A program made the position numbers and the translations under genes. From a virus, in IMG/VR virus record IMGVR_UViG_3300007351_000003, positions 19,218 through 83,217 of that record: a stretch of DNA of 64,000 bases. One strand, 5' to 3'. Of the stretch, positions 16,826-25,431 are shown one piece after another (positions within the stretch are counted from its first letter, which is position 1; each line of letters begins with the position of its first letter). The notes under the pieces are model-generated. The model was not told the DNA's origin. It ran no database searches and worked only from the letters and a program-made list of their open reading frames with translations.

Positions 16826-17071
16826 CTAATAGCTACAAAATATAATCATGCCGTGATCGAAATCTGCTTTTAGCGCATCGAGCAAGCTACACTTACGACA
16901 CGCGCCGCATGGTTCGGGATAAAAGCGATTCGAGCGGGCAGAGAACGGGGGCGAGTTGAGAACCTGTCCCCTCGGCTCAGGATTATGAGCTGGACATGTT
17001 TCTGGTTCAAGGCCGTCTATGCATCCAGAAAATAATAGTTTCCCGCAGTTTATATTATGGCATTCGCTCAT
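16826..17071 (-). CDS. Cys-rich zinc-binding protein
   Basis: 81 aa from the internal ATG 17071 (MSECHNINCGKL). Cysteines are paired as C..H..C, C...C and CGACRKC, consistent with two zinc sites. Not recognised otherwise. Confidence 0.5.
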   Translation of the reverse strand: MSECHNINCGKLLFSGCIDGLEPETCPAHNPEPRGQVLNSPPFSARSNRFYPEPCGACRKCSLLDALKADFDHGMIIFCSY

Positions 17072-17132
17072 ACTCCCGATCCTCTTCGCCCCGATCCACC
17101 GCAACTTTTACATTTCACCCAAACACTCATGG

Positions 17133-17435
17133 TTATTCCTCCTTATTCTCAGCGGCAAACTGTTCTTTCGTTTTTCCAAAGTGCTTTTCTGCGCACGGAA
17201 GGCAAAACCAGAAGGAGCAATACAAGCACTTGTACGCATTCGCCATTGAAACTTTACGACCGCATTGTTGGTGATCTTTACCGCTCAACCTTGCGGGGTG
17301 CGTTCCCTGGCAGGTCACATAGTCAGTAAATTCCGTGTCCATTCCGGTCCCGGTGATGGACTTGGTGCGCAGCTTCTCGACCTCGATGCACTGAACTTGA
17401 TAGCGTTTTAGTACGGTCTGCTGTGATATTGGCAA
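17133..17435 (-). CDS. zinc-finger protein behind an attC site
   Basis: Start taken at TTG 17435 with GGGAGG 6 nt upstream, giving 100 aa. The frame is open further upstream but that part is the translation of the attC at 17447-17500. C-terminal cysteines CLYC and CLPC with a nearby His (CAEKHFG) suggest a zinc finger. Distance from the R' core GTTAGTC to the ribosome site is only a few nt, as in integron cassettes. Confidence 0.55.
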   Translation of the reverse strand: MPISQQTVLKRYQVQCIEVEKLRTKSITGTGMDTEFTDYVTCQGTHPARLSGKDHQQCGRKVSMANAYKCLYCSFWFCLPCAEKHFGKTKEQFAAENKEE

Positions 17436-17446
17436 GTTGCCTCCCT

Positions 17447-17500
17447 GACTAACCAGTCGTTCGTGTGGGATGCTTCGCACCCCACAACTCAGCGTTATCG
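17447..17500 (-). repeat. attC-like site (minus strand), well formed
   Basis: R'' CGATAAC contains the stop TAA of the 58-aa gene. An arm GCTGAGTT follows, then stem GTGGGGTGC/GCATCCCAC with a GAA loop, a complementary arm AACGAC, and R' GTTAGTC. 54 bp in all, with unpaired bases in the arms, which is the normal attC plan. Confidence 0.7.
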
Positions 17501-17671
17501 TCCTACTATCTCGCCCAAATTGGTCATTTCTTCGATTGACCATGCCGATTTTATAGTCGGCTGCATTGATGATTTCTTTGTGTATGAGGACCATTTTTTG
17601 ACGGCCTCACTTGCATTCCGAGCAATAATTATGCCTGTTGTCCAAGAGCTTCTTATCTGCCATGCAAACAT
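17495..17671 (-). CDS. small cassette protein, 58 aa
   Basis: ATG 17671 with AAAGGAG upstream. Begins MFAWQIRSSWTTGIIIARNA and resembles short phage accessory proteins with an alpha/beta fold. Its stop codon lies inside the R'' core of the attC at 17447-17500, so gene plus attC form a cassette unit. Confidence 0.55.
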   Translation of the reverse strand: MFAWQIRSSWTTGIIIARNASEAVKKWSSYTKKSSMQPTIKSAWSIEEMTNLGEIVGR

Positions 17672-17710
17672 GATTTTCTCCTTTCCCGGGCGCGAATCAG
17701 AGCGCACGGA

Positions 17711-18178
17711 CTACCCTGTTGCCGCCGGCAATAGGTTTTTTGAATTAACAAAATCTATAACGCGCTGCCCAGATCCCAAAAGAATATGCGGCATAAACAC
17801 AGCATCAAAACTCATTGCGCCCATCTCGGCCGCTGTTATCTGCGCTTTGAGCATATCCCTGAGCATGGAACATACCGCGATTTTACCCTGTTCAAGGGCC
17901 ATGGCATCATAATCTGCTTTTTTCATGCGTCGATGGCCGTTAAAAGGGTGTCTTTGCAGGTACATGGCCGCATACCCACGCCAGGACATGACGATAGAAA
18001 CCGGCCGATCCCGGTGACGGAACTGTAGAATGGTTTCACCCTTGACGGTATCCTGCATGGTCCCGAACTGGGAGCAGCCAAAATCGGAAAGAATTTTTTC
18101 AAGGTCTGCAATTGCCTCTTTCCCACTTCTGGCGTGCTCATACGGCAAACTTTTAACCTTCTTTTTACGCTGTATCAT
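17711..18178 (-). CDS. hypothetical phage protein, 155 aa
   Basis: MIQRKKKVKSLPYEHARSG start. Contains an HRDRPVSIVMSWRGYA segment and a helical C-terminal half. Conserved-looking, unknown. Sits between the replication genes and the cassette genes. Confidence 0.55.
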   Translation of the reverse strand: MIQRKKKVKSLPYEHARSGKEAIADLEKILSDFGCSQFGTMQDTVKGETILQFRHRDRPVSIVMSWRGYAAMYLQRHPFNGHRRMKKADYDAMALEQGKIAVCSMLRDMLKAQITAAEMGAMSFDAVFMPHILLGSGQRVIDFVNSKNLLPAATG

Positions 18179-18190
18179 GATTCTCCTTTC

Positions 18191-18388
18191 TTAAATTCCA
18201 GATCCCGCATCAGTCCTTGCCGTGTCTACTACAGTTTTTCTATCTACTGCCCGGATTATTCTCAATAACGGCTTCCGTAGTGGATTTTCGTGAATATGGG
18301 AAAGTCCGACACACAAACTCTCCCGCTTCTCCTTGGGGAGTTTAATGCGACTGATGAGTAAATAAACATGATGGCCGAAGATCTTCAC
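18191..18388 (-). CDS. hypothetical protein, 65 aa
   Basis: GTG start overlapping the previous stop (GTGA), ribosome site AAAGGAG 9 nt upstream. Basic protein, MKIFGHHVYLLISRIKLPKE start. Not recognised. Confidence 0.45.
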   Translation of the reverse strand: MKIFGHHVYLLISRIKLPKEKRESLCVGLSHIHENPLRKPLLRIIRAVDRKTVVDTARTDAGSGI

Positions 18389-18609
18389 GGGTGGAATCTC
18401 CTTTCCCTCCTGAGCACACCATCAATCCCGGCCTCCGGGTATTTCCGGTGCAACTCCTCGTACCCTTCCCTCTCCCGGCAAAGCTTCTCCTGGTCGCTGT
18501 GTGTTGAACAGTACCGCAACACATGGGAGGTAAAGTCCCTAGCCTTCTGTATGTCACGGGGTACAGCCGGTTGATTGTATCCGAGGTCTTCGTGAGGTGA
18601 TGTAGACAT
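18385..18609 (-). CDS. hypothetical protein, 74 aa
   Basis: MSTSPHEDLGYNQPAVPRD start, charged helical middle (REREGYEELHRKYPEAG). It follows dnaB by one base and is coupled to the 65-aa gene. Possibly an accessory factor of replication by position only. Confidence 0.5.
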   Translation of the reverse strand: MSTSPHEDLGYNQPAVPRDIQKARDFTSHVLRYCSTHSDQEKLCREREGYEELHRKYPEAGIDGVLRRERRFHP

Positions 18610-18610
18610 A

Positions 18611-19999
18611 TCAATGCCCTCCGTATTTTTTTTCTGCGTTTTCGAACCGTGTGAACCTGTTCAGGAAAGTGAGATCCACCTTCCCAATGGGCCCGTTTCT
18701 CTGCTTCCCAATGATAACTTCTGCCCGGCCGCGCCTTTCACAAAGGCATTCACCGTCAATAGGACATTCACACTTGTTGTATACTTCGGCCCGGTAAATA
18801 AACAGGATCACGTCTGCGTCTTGCTCTATGGCTCCGGATTCTCTCAGGTCGGCAAGCATGGGCCGCTTTTCCTTCCCCGGCCTGTTTTCCACTGCTCGGT
18901 TCAACTGGGAGAGCGCTATCACCGGTGTTTTCAGTTCCTTTGCCAGCGCCTTGAGTGATCGTGATATGTTTGATATTTCCTGTTCTCGGCTGCCCTCATT
19001 CCCCTTCCCGCGCATCAGCTGCAGGTAATCCACAATAACCAAGTCCAGCCCCTGATCCGCTTTTAATCTCCTTGCTTTTGCGCGCAGTTCGAGGGAGGAA
19101 ATAGCTGCCGTATCATCGATATAAATTTCCGCATCCGACATTGTGCCGGCTGCATGGGAAAGGGGAGACCAGTCGCGTTCTGCCAATTGCCCGGTCCGGA
19201 TTCGGTGCGCGTCCACCCTTGCCTGTGACCCCAGCATGCGAAGCACCAACTGCTCTTTCGACATTTCCAAACTGAACACTGCTACCTTCTGCCTTTTCTC
19301 GATTGCTGCATATTCAGCAATATTGAGAGCGAATGCGGTCTTTCCCATGGACGGTCGGCCAGCAATAATAATCAAATCGCTCGGCTGGAGGCCAGACAGC
19401 ATGTCATCAAGATCCACAAACCCGGTTGCCACCCCAGTGATCTTCTCTTTTCTTTCATACAACCTCTCAATCATCCCAAAGCTATCCCCCACGATCTGGC
19501 GCATGGGGGAAAATGAATCCTGAGTCTTCTTTTGGGCTATTGTGAATATCTTCTCTTCTGCTTGATCCAGAAGTTCGTCAATACTCATTGTGCGGGCATC
19601 GTCGTAACTCTGGGTGATGATGTCGGTAGCGGAGTGGATCAGTTGGCGCAGGACCGATTTTTCGCGTACAATCCGGGCGTGGTTTTTAATGTTCGCGGCA
19701 GTTGGGACCAAACTGACTAGAAACGCAAGATATGAGGCTCCGTCCACCTGTTCAAGGCCCACCTTGCCGCGGATCGCATCCGGGAGTGTAACCAGGTCAA
19801 TTACTTCCCCACCCTCATACATTTCCGCCATGACACTATAGATTCTACGATGGGAGTCTTTATAAAAATCATCGGCGGTCAGAAGGTCGACAACATTTTC
19901 TATTGCGGAATTTTCAATGAGTATGGCGCCCAGCACCATCTGTTCGGCTTCAAGGTTTTGCGGCGGCAGTTTCTGAAGGCTGATTTCACTTTGCGACAT
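18611..19999 (-). CDS. dnaB: replicative DNA helicase DnaB
   Basis: 462 aa, full length for the family. N-terminal helical domain (LPPQNLEAEQMVLGAIL) ~10-115, linker helix ~130-160, then the RecA-like domain with Walker A AGRPSMGKT (213-221), Walker B VIVDYLQLM (321-329) and a Gln-rich H3 region. It unwinds DNA ahead of the fork as a hexamer. It overlaps the O-like gene by 14 nt; the pair forms the phage replication module. Confidence 0.93.
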   Translation of the reverse strand: MSQSEISLQKLPPQNLEAEQMVLGAILIENSAIENVVDLLTADDFYKDSHRRIYSVMAEMYEGGEVIDLVTLPDAIRGKVGLEQVDGASYLAFLVSLVPTAANIKNHARIVREKSVLRQLIHSATDIITQSYDDARTMSIDELLDQAEEKIFTIAQKKTQDSFSPMRQIVGDSFGMIERLYERKEKITGVATGFVDLDDMLSGLQPSDLIIIAGRPSMGKTAFALNIAEYAAIEKRQKVAVFSLEMSKEQLVLRMLGSQARVDAHRIRTGQLAERDWSPLSHAAGTMSDAEIYIDDTAAISSLELRAKARRLKADQGLDLVIVDYLQLMRGKGNEGSREQEISNISRSLKALAKELKTPVIALSQLNRAVENRPGKEKRPMLADLRESGAIEQDADVILFIYRAEVYNKCECPIDGECLCERRGRAEVIIGKQRNGPIGKVDLTFLNRFTRFENAEKKYGGH

Positions 20000-21131
20000 T
20001 GAATATCTCCATTTCTTTTGCTTTATATAATCGCTGTAGTTCCGTCCACTTCATGCCGAATTTTTTAAATTCTGTGTTTGCCTCATCCGACATAACTGGT
20101 TGGCTGGTGTAGTTTACATTGTCCAATTCTTTGGCGAGTTCTTCTTGTGCGGCATTATATGTATTGCCCTCGGGCTTTTTGGGCTCCTGCCATTCCACCC
20201 AATCCTGCCAGTTATTGAACCAAGTGGATCCGTTTTTTGGTTTCTTCCATGCATTTTCCTTCATGGCAAGGTGCGTGATGTAGTTGTCAAGTGCCTTATC
20301 AATCTTGGCCAATTCATCCAGGGTGTTTACTGTAGCCTTAAAATGGCGTAATGCCTCTTTTTTACCATCCTTGTTGGGGTACCGGTTCCATCGGACCATA
20401 AATTCATTTTCATGATTAATCGACTTTTCTTTTGTAGTTTCTTTTGTAGAGTTTTCTTTTGTATGTCCTGTTTTCGGTAATGACTCTTTACCTTTTTCGG
20501 TAACACTCATTTCCTTTTTCGGTAAGGCCGTGCTTTTTCTTTTTTCGGTAATCATACTTCGCAAAAAAGTTGACATGGCTGTCCTATTAGTGTGTGACTT
20601 CCCGTGACAACTTTTACATAATGTGATTAAATTATCATCCGTGTTATTTGTCTGATTAAAATCAATATGATGGACAGGTAAAAATTCTTTCGTAATATGC
20701 CCTTCATATCCACAAACCATACACGCGTTACCATCGGTCACCCTTATCTTGTTTTTTATTTCTGTTATACTTACACGTCCTTTTAATATTTCCTTTTTCG
20801 GTAATGGTTTCCATGTATGAAAATCTTTATTGAAACAGTATGTTGAACACCATCCGTTTCCTTTTTCGGTAACGTTGTTTCCTTTTTTGGTAATAAGATT
20901 CATCGAAGTCAATTTATTGATGGCTTGGCACACCCGTGTCTTTGACATGCCCGTACCATCTACAAATTGAGAAAGGGAAATATCATCTTCCTTTTTGTGC
21001 CATCCATATGTTTTCCTGAAAATGAAATCGAGAACTTGACGCGCTTCTCCAGGTATTCTTGTTTTGGCGAGCGCATCCATTATTTCATTTGCAATATCTG
21101 TATGGCCGTTTTCTGCTTGTGGATTTGCCAA
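19986..21131 (-). CDS. O-like replication initiator with inserted HNH domain
   Basis: 381 aa. Residues 1-105 form a winged-helix domain of the phage replication protein O type (GEARQVLDFIFRKTYGWHKK). Residues ~128-182 are an HNH nuclease: Cys137, Cys140, His154-His155, Asn167, Cys172, Cys175, His176. The C-terminal part (~245-335) is helical with WFNNWQDWVEW, as in helicase loaders. O proteins bind origin iterons and recruit DnaB, which is encoded next. The insert is flanked by copies of a 13-bp DNA repeat (separate entry), and the gene also encodes seven such repeats in total. Confidence 0.8.
   Translation of the reverse strand: MANPQAENGHTDIANEIMDALAKTRIPGEARQVLDFIFRKTYGWHKKEDDISLSQFVDGTGMSKTRVCQAINKLTSMNLITKKGNNVTEKGNGWCSTYCFNKDFHTWKPLPKKEILKGRVSITEIKNKIRVTDGNACMVCGYEGHITKEFLPVHHIDFNQTNNTDDNLITLCKSCHGKSHTNRTAMSTFLRSMITEKRKSTALPKKEMSVTEKGKESLPKTGHTKENSTKETTKEKSINHENEFMVRWNRYPNKDGKKEALRHFKATVNTLDELAKIDKALDNYITHLAMKENAWKKPKNGSTWFNNWQDWVEWQEPKKPEGNTYNAAQEELAKELDNVNYTSQPVMSDEANTEFKKFGMKWTELQRLYKAKEMEIFNVAK
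20471..20893. repeat. seven 13-bp iterons inside the O-like gene; candidate replication origin
   Basis: Consensus (minus strand) TTACCGAAAAAGG at 20491-20503, 20513-20525, 20792-20804 and 20860-20872. Variants lie at 20471-20480 (short), 20539-20551 and 20881-20893. The same DNA is read in two frames (LPKKE and TEKG), so the DNA, not the peptide, is conserved. Origins inside the initiator gene are known from lambda O. The HNH-coding insert separates copies 4 and 5. Confidence 0.7.
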
Positions 21132-21174
21132 AAATTTCTACCTCTCCAAGCCCCTCATCAGGCAGTGCATTACA

Positions 21175-21930
21175 CTACGACAGGTTCACCCCTGCCGCCT
21201 CGAGCAGGTCTTTTTTGAACATGTGCTTCTTCCCCAAATGCTCCATGAGGTTCTTGGCGTCCTGGTAGAACTTTCCCCAGTCGATTTCTTCCGCCCGAGG
21301 ATCGTGGTTCCACTTGCCGATTTTGAATTCATCGACATACGGCGCCGCGAAGTACATGGCCCTCAGTGATTCCTTGGGACTAATTACGGGCTCTATAGAG
21401 GCCCACGTCGATATACCGGCGTCCTTTGCCCGGGAAAGCATCTGTAATCGGTCGTCAGGTAATGCGGCTTTTGGTTCCCATTTTCTGGATAGGTCGTTAT
21501 CCATGAAAGTCAGGGTGGCGCCGATTTTGTTCCGGGGATCCTTCACCAGGAGGTCGAAGTCCTTTACCGCCCGGGTGCCGCCCTTGGTTAGAATGTTCAC
21601 GGCGTTGCCGGAATCGGTTATGATCTTGAGTATGGACCGGGTGAGGCCATGGACATCGTGGTTGGCCGGGTAGACGTCGCATAGAAAGCAGAGAAATATC
21701 GGGTCCGGTATTTTCTCCGCGCAGTCTTTTGACATCCGAGCGAAAAGGTCAGGGACGGCCGTTACTGAAGCATGAAATTTTACTTTTCCTTCTGGGCCCT
21801 TCATCCACTTGGCTGCCGGCGCATAGCAGTAACGGCATCCGTGATCGCATCCCGAGAAGATGTTCGCAGCATAGCCTTTATCCTGGTATTCTCCTGCCCT
21901 TCCTGATGGCGTGTAAAGTATCGGTCTCAA
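21175..21930 (-). CDS. radical SAM protein, SplB-like
   Basis: 251 aa. The cluster motif Cys28-x3-Cys32-x2-Cys35 (CDHGCRYCYA) is that of radical SAM enzymes, and the overall pattern (YTPSGRAGEY start, FLCDVYPA, ILTKGG, ASIEPV) fits the spore photoproduct lyase-like branch seen in phages. Likely uses SAM and a 4Fe-4S cluster on DNA or a small molecule; the substrate is unknown. Located between replication and DNA modification genes. Confidence 0.75.
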   Translation of the reverse strand: MRPILYTPSGRAGEYQDKGYAANIFSGCDHGCRYCYAPAAKWMKGPEGKVKFHASVTAVPDLFARMSKDCAEKIPDPIFLCFLCDVYPANHDVHGLTRSILKIITDSGNAVNILTKGGTRAVKDFDLLVKDPRNKIGATLTFMDNDLSRKWEPKAALPDDRLQMLSRAKDAGISTWASIEPVISPKESLRAMYFAAPYVDEFKIGKWNHDPRAEEIDWGKFYQDAKNLMEHLGKKHMFKKDLLEAAGVNLS

Positions 21931-21945
21931 GGTGTGGCTCCTTCC

Positions 21946-23124
21946 CTATAAAAGCAATCCTACTTGTGCTGTTCTCTCTTTCTGTAGGGGCTCATACGCC
22001 CGCTGGATCTCGCAGCCGATCCATTGCCGCCCCAGCTGCTCGGCAACTTGGCCGGCGGTCCCGCTTCCGAAAAACGGATCAAGAACAATGTCGCCCGCCC
22101 GGGACCCTGCGAGGATGCAAGGTTCGATTAATTTTTCTGGGAACGTCGCAAAGTGTGATCCGCTATACGGTTGCGTCGCCACTTTCCAAACGGATCTTTT
22201 ATTTCTCATCTCAACTACGTCTCGGACTGCGTTAGAAAAACTTGCATTCTGTTTACTTCCCTTGGCATTCATTGCGGCTTTCGGGTTGACACCCGCTTTT
22301 ACCATGTGATCTAAAGAACGCGCTATCGTCTGGCCTCCGGGCCCTCCGTCGGCATATTTGTGGCTGTCGCTTCGGCCCCGAGCATACCGGGCGTGCGTGT
22401 CAAGGGAGGCTGGTTCCATAATCGCCGCCGCATCGTAGTAGTAGCGTTCCGTCTTGGAAAGAAGAAAAATATATTCATGCGACTTCGTTGGGCGATCCTT
22501 TACGGACTCTGGCATACACTGCGCCTTCTCCCATACAATGTCACACCTGAGATACCAGCCGTCAGCACGCAGGGCAAAGGCCACCATCCACGGAATGCCG
22601 ACGAGGTCTTTCTGTTTCAGCCCAGGCGGTACGGTATGCCCGAGCGTGTTCCCGACGTCCTTATACTTGTTGTCCGGCACTTGGTATGATCTCGCGGCCG
22701 CGTATGTATCCCCAAGATTCAACCACAGCGTTCCGTCATCGGCCAAAAGATCCCGCACAAATCTGAAAATCTCAACTGAGTGCTCAACGTAAAGTTGCGG
22801 AGTAGGCTCAAGCCCGAAGCAGCCGAGCCATGCACCGCATTTCTGGCACCACGTATGACTTGAATCAAAGCGTGACCCGAGCGTATGGTTCGGATCGCTG
22901 GCCGTAGTGCTTCCAGCGTTTCCCTTTGTGGAGTTTTTGAAACCCGTTTCCTGCGGACCCCATTCGTGGTCACACTCAGTATCTCCACCCCACACTGTCG
23001 GGTTATTCCCATAATCCCGCAGCCCCCAATATGGCGGACTCGTGACGCAGGTTTGTACCTTCACGCCGTCCACTATCAGGCGCTTCATTGTTTCCCTGCA
23101 ATCTCCGAAAAAGCACTTATTCAC
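21946..23124 (-). CDS. site-specific DNA methyltransferase (N4-cytosine or N6-adenine)
   Basis: 392 aa. Catalytic motif IV TSPPYW at 28-33, followed by GLRDYG. SAM-binding motif I LDPFFGSGT lies near the C terminus, so the motif order is that of the beta class. The target-recognition part lies between. No partner restriction enzyme is adjacent, so it is probably an orphan modification gene protecting phage DNA. Confidence 0.85.
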   Translation of the reverse strand: MNKCFFGDCRETMKRLIVDGVKVQTCVTSPPYWGLRDYGNNPTVWGGDTECDHEWGPQETGFKNSTKGNAGSTTASDPNHTLGSRFDSSHTWCQKCGAWLGCFGLEPTPQLYVEHSVEIFRFVRDLLADDGTLWLNLGDTYAAARSYQVPDNKYKDVGNTLGHTVPPGLKQKDLVGIPWMVAFALRADGWYLRCDIVWEKAQCMPESVKDRPTKSHEYIFLLSKTERYYYDAAAIMEPASLDTHARYARGRSDSHKYADGGPGGQTIARSLDHMVKAGVNPKAAMNAKGSKQNASFSNAVRDVVEMRNKRSVWKVATQPYSGSHFATFPEKLIEPCILAGSRAGDIVLDPFFGSGTAGQVAEQLGRQWIGCEIQRAYEPLQKERTAQVGLLL

Positions 23125-23144
23125 CCTTCAAACTCCTTCAGCCA

Positions 23145-23597
23145 TTATTTATTCTGCGCTTCTCTAAGTTTCATGTATTCACTGTTTGCCGGTATCTTGA
23201 TATCGCAGCCAATGCTCTGGGCCCAGTCAAGTATTTCCGTGGTGTATTGGTATGCCTCTCCGACATCAAGTGCGGCAGTCGGTCTCAATACTTCATGGAC
23301 TGTCTTTTTGCCGGTTACAACATCGGTGAATTCTCTCTGCACCCAGCCGAGAAATTTATTTTTCAACATATCTTTTACCCACTCAGGCGAACAATCAGTC
23401 CTGCCTTTGTTGATCAGGTATTTACTAATCTCCTGGTATATGACATGCTGAAATGCGTTTTGCGAAAGGGACCTATGCTCTCTCCATGGGGTAAAGGTGA
23501 TGCGCCATCCTTCTTTCGGGATGCTCACTTTTAGCAACCGGGAGCATTCATCTATTTGCTCTGCGGTTGTTGCTCTGTATGATTGAGGAGTTGACAT
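23145..23597 (-). CDS. NinB-like recombination protein
   Basis: 150 aa from ATG 23597. The segment PWREHRSLSQNAFQHVIYQ with RSLSQN is the NinB (lambda Orf) hallmark, followed by a helical C-terminal domain. NinB proteins bind single-stranded DNA and help recombination. The position next to a RusA-like gene and other nin-type genes supports this. Confidence 0.7.
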   Translation of the reverse strand: MSTPQSYRATTAEQIDECSRLLKVSIPKEGWRITFTPWREHRSLSQNAFQHVIYQEISKYLINKGRTDCSPEWVKDMLKNKFLGWVQREFTDVVTGKKTVHEVLRPTAALDVGEAYQYTTEILDWAQSIGCDIKIPANSEYMKLREAQNK

Positions 23598-23606
23598 ATT
23601 GACCAA

Positions 23607-24536
23607 CTATCCGCACAACCCGTATGCCGATTGACATTCCGATGAATCTATCAAAGCCATCATGTCCTGCTGCTTGCCTCCGTGCGTTGTCCGGGACCAG
23701 CGCACTACATCGCGTATGCCCCGGCCCATGAGATCGCCCCGGCTGTCGTCCGGCGACGGGAAAAAAGAAGATTCCTGACGCTTGCTCGCCAGCGCAACCA
23801 TGCTTTCCCATTCGGCTATACGTTCAATCTGCTCTGGAAACCGTTTTGAAATTTCCCGGATTTCCCCCTTCGCGGCATTGATGCAAGGCATGCAGCCCAC
23901 TCGATTCATTCCCATCGAATAAAGCGGGTTTGGCTTTATGCCGTGCCGAGCGTGTATCTTGAAACAGTCCTCGGCGGTCCAGTCCAATATCGGTCGGTAA
24001 TTATACAGTCTGCCGTCGTCCACGCGCTCAAGAGGAAGGAGACGAGCCCGGCTCTCTGATTCGCTTGCTCGCACTCCCTGCCACGAGAAAACCATAAACG
24101 CCTCGTTGTCCAGTAGGTCAATATTGTATTCAAGTAGCGGCATGGTCTTCAAGAACTGTGTACAGAACTGGGCCTTTCGTGACGGGAAGCGCCCTTTCCA
24201 GATGCAAAGATCAAGGTACGGGTTCCCGGTCGGGACCAGTGCTTTTGCGGCCCGCTCGATCACGCCTTGCGGCACACCCTTATCCGCCCACTTCGACAGC
24301 ACGTACTCTTTCTTTCCCGCGATCTGCAGGATAAAATCCCGTTTCAGCCGGTCGATCTTGATTCCCAACTTGTACTCTAAATATTCCAGGTACTCGTAAA
24401 CGATAGGATGCTCGTTCCCTGTGTCGGCAAAGACAAACCGGCACTCATCCATGTTGTACTGCTCAATGGCAAGCAGTGCCGTTGCCGTTGAATCCTTCCC
24501 ACTACTCATCGATACCACGCGCAAAACTTTCAACAT
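23607..24536 (-). CDS. PAPS reductase-like protein (PP-loop)
   Basis: 309 aa from ATG 24536 (GGGGTGA upstream). PP-loop SSGKDST at 11-17, then a C-terminal cysteine region (GCMPCINAAKGE). This phage group of the phosphoadenosine phosphosulfate reductase superfamily is common near DNA modification genes. It could activate or transfer sulfur, or be involved in DndC-like chemistry, but lacks the partners for phosphorothioation here. Confidence 0.75.
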   Translation of the reverse strand: MLKVLRVVSMSSGKDSTATALLAIEQYNMDECRFVFADTGNEHPIVYEYLEYLEYKLGIKIDRLKRDFILQIAGKKEYVLSKWADKGVPQGVIERAAKALVPTGNPYLDLCIWKGRFPSRKAQFCTQFLKTMPLLEYNIDLLDNEAFMVFSWQGVRASESESRARLLPLERVDDGRLYNYRPILDWTAEDCFKIHARHGIKPNPLYSMGMNRVGCMPCINAAKGEIREISKRFPEQIERIAEWESMVALASKRQESSFFPSPDDSRGDLMGRGIRDVVRWSRTTHGGKQQDMMALIDSSECQSAYGLCG

Positions 24537-24652
24537 GAAAATCACCCCTATCTAACTACACATTTTAAAATGATTCGATCCATTGGTTTCCCCCGGCTGC
24601 CATACTGCGGTACGTGACCTACCGGCTTATTTGTGGGCTGGCCGGGGAAGAT

Positions 24653-24994
24653 TTATTTACTCAAACTCAATTTCAATAATCGTTTGGTCTTCCGCTCCTC
24701 TTTCTTGCGAGTACGATACTTCTTTGATGATGCTGGCGTTATCGTCTGCAAGTATTCCTGCTTTTGTAATCCCGTCCAAGACAGCTTTAATACTCGCTCC
24801 GTCGGGATCTGTGAGATGTTTTCTGATGCTATGCACTCTGATACGGCATGGTGTATGGCATCCCGTACTTTCTTTCTTTGCCATGGGCTCATGGCGAGAA
24901 GCGCGTTCCATGTCGGCAGCCTGAACGGGAGTGCCAACACTATTTTTTTGACAGGCACCACAGATGAGCTTATTTCCTTTCCATTTACATCCAT
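24653..24994 (-). CDS. RusA-like, N-terminal half in frame 1
   Basis: 113 aa. ATG at 24994 shares bases with the stop of the HNH gene (TAATG), so this frame is coupled to the operon. FRLPTWNALLAMSPWQRKKV corresponds to the N-terminal strand-helix of RusA-like Holliday-junction nucleases. After about residue 55 the frame becomes Lys-rich and the RusA core continues in the other frame (24657-24884). Overlapping genes, a programmed shift, or a frameshift mutation are all possible. Confidence 0.55.
   Translation of the reverse strand: MDVNGKEISSSVVPVKKIVLALPFRLPTWNALLAMSPWQRKKVRDAIHHAVSECIASENISQIPTERVLKLSWTGLQKQEYLQTITPASSKKYRTRKKEERKTKRLLKLSLSK
24657..24884 (-). CDS. RusA-like catalytic core in the overlapping frame
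   Basis: From ATG 24884 the frame encodes HLTDPDGASIKAVLDGITKA followed by ILADD. These are the conserved acidic residues of RusA (DxDN...D..DD). It ends TIIEIEFE as RusA-like proteins do. RusA cuts Holliday junctions. It fully overlaps frame 1. Confidence 0.6.
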   Translation of the reverse strand: MAKKESTGCHTPCRIRVHSIRKHLTDPDGASIKAVLDGITKAGILADDNASIIKEVSYSQERGAEDQTIIEIEFE

Positions 24995-25431
24995 TAATGC
25001 AAGCCATCTCTCTTTGCCTTTTCTTCAAGTTTTTCTTTATATTCGATCAATAACTGTTCATACACATCCTCGAAATCCAACATACATATCGCCCGGGCCA
25101 GCTGCCAAAGCCTGTCATAAAGCCCCGGAGATCTCTTCTCAATCCATGCCTTGAAAGCATTCTCGTTCGAGTGTGCTTCTGCATGGCATCCTACACACAG
25201 AGGGATCAAGTTTTCTTTCAAAGTGCAGGTGTTTCCATATTTCCGGTGAACAATATGGTGCGGGTGCAGCGCCATGGACGGGCTGTCCGGCCGGTTGCAC
25301 TTCGCACACCGGGCATCCAGGAGTACGATCTTGCAGGCGACGGCAATGGCTTTATCCTGCCATTCCTTCTGGGGTGTCTGTCGTTCTGGTTTCGGGACCG
25401 GCTTTGTAAAAACGCTCACGCCACCCTCCAA
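24994..25431 (-). CDS. HNH endonuclease-like protein
   Basis: 145 aa. CAKCNRP (~42-48), HPHHIVHRKYGN (~56-67) and LCVGCHAEAH (~77-86) make a zinc-stabilised HNH fold, somewhat like NinG. The C-terminal half is helical. The start overlaps the winged-helix gene by 16 nt. Probably acts in phage recombination or packaging. Confidence 0.7.
   Translation of the reverse strand: MEGGVSVFTKPVPKPERQTPQKEWQDKAIAVACKIVLLDARCAKCNRPDSPSMALHPHHIVHRKYGNTCTLKENLIPLCVGCHAEAHSNENAFKAWIEKRSPGLYDRLWQLARAICMLDFEDVYEQLLIEYKEKLEEKAKRDGLH

Noticed and set aside
17436-17594. Longer N terminus of the zinc-finger gene (153 aa)
   Set aside because: The extra codons are the attC at 17447-17500 and part of the next gene; a TTG with a good ribosome site gives a better start.
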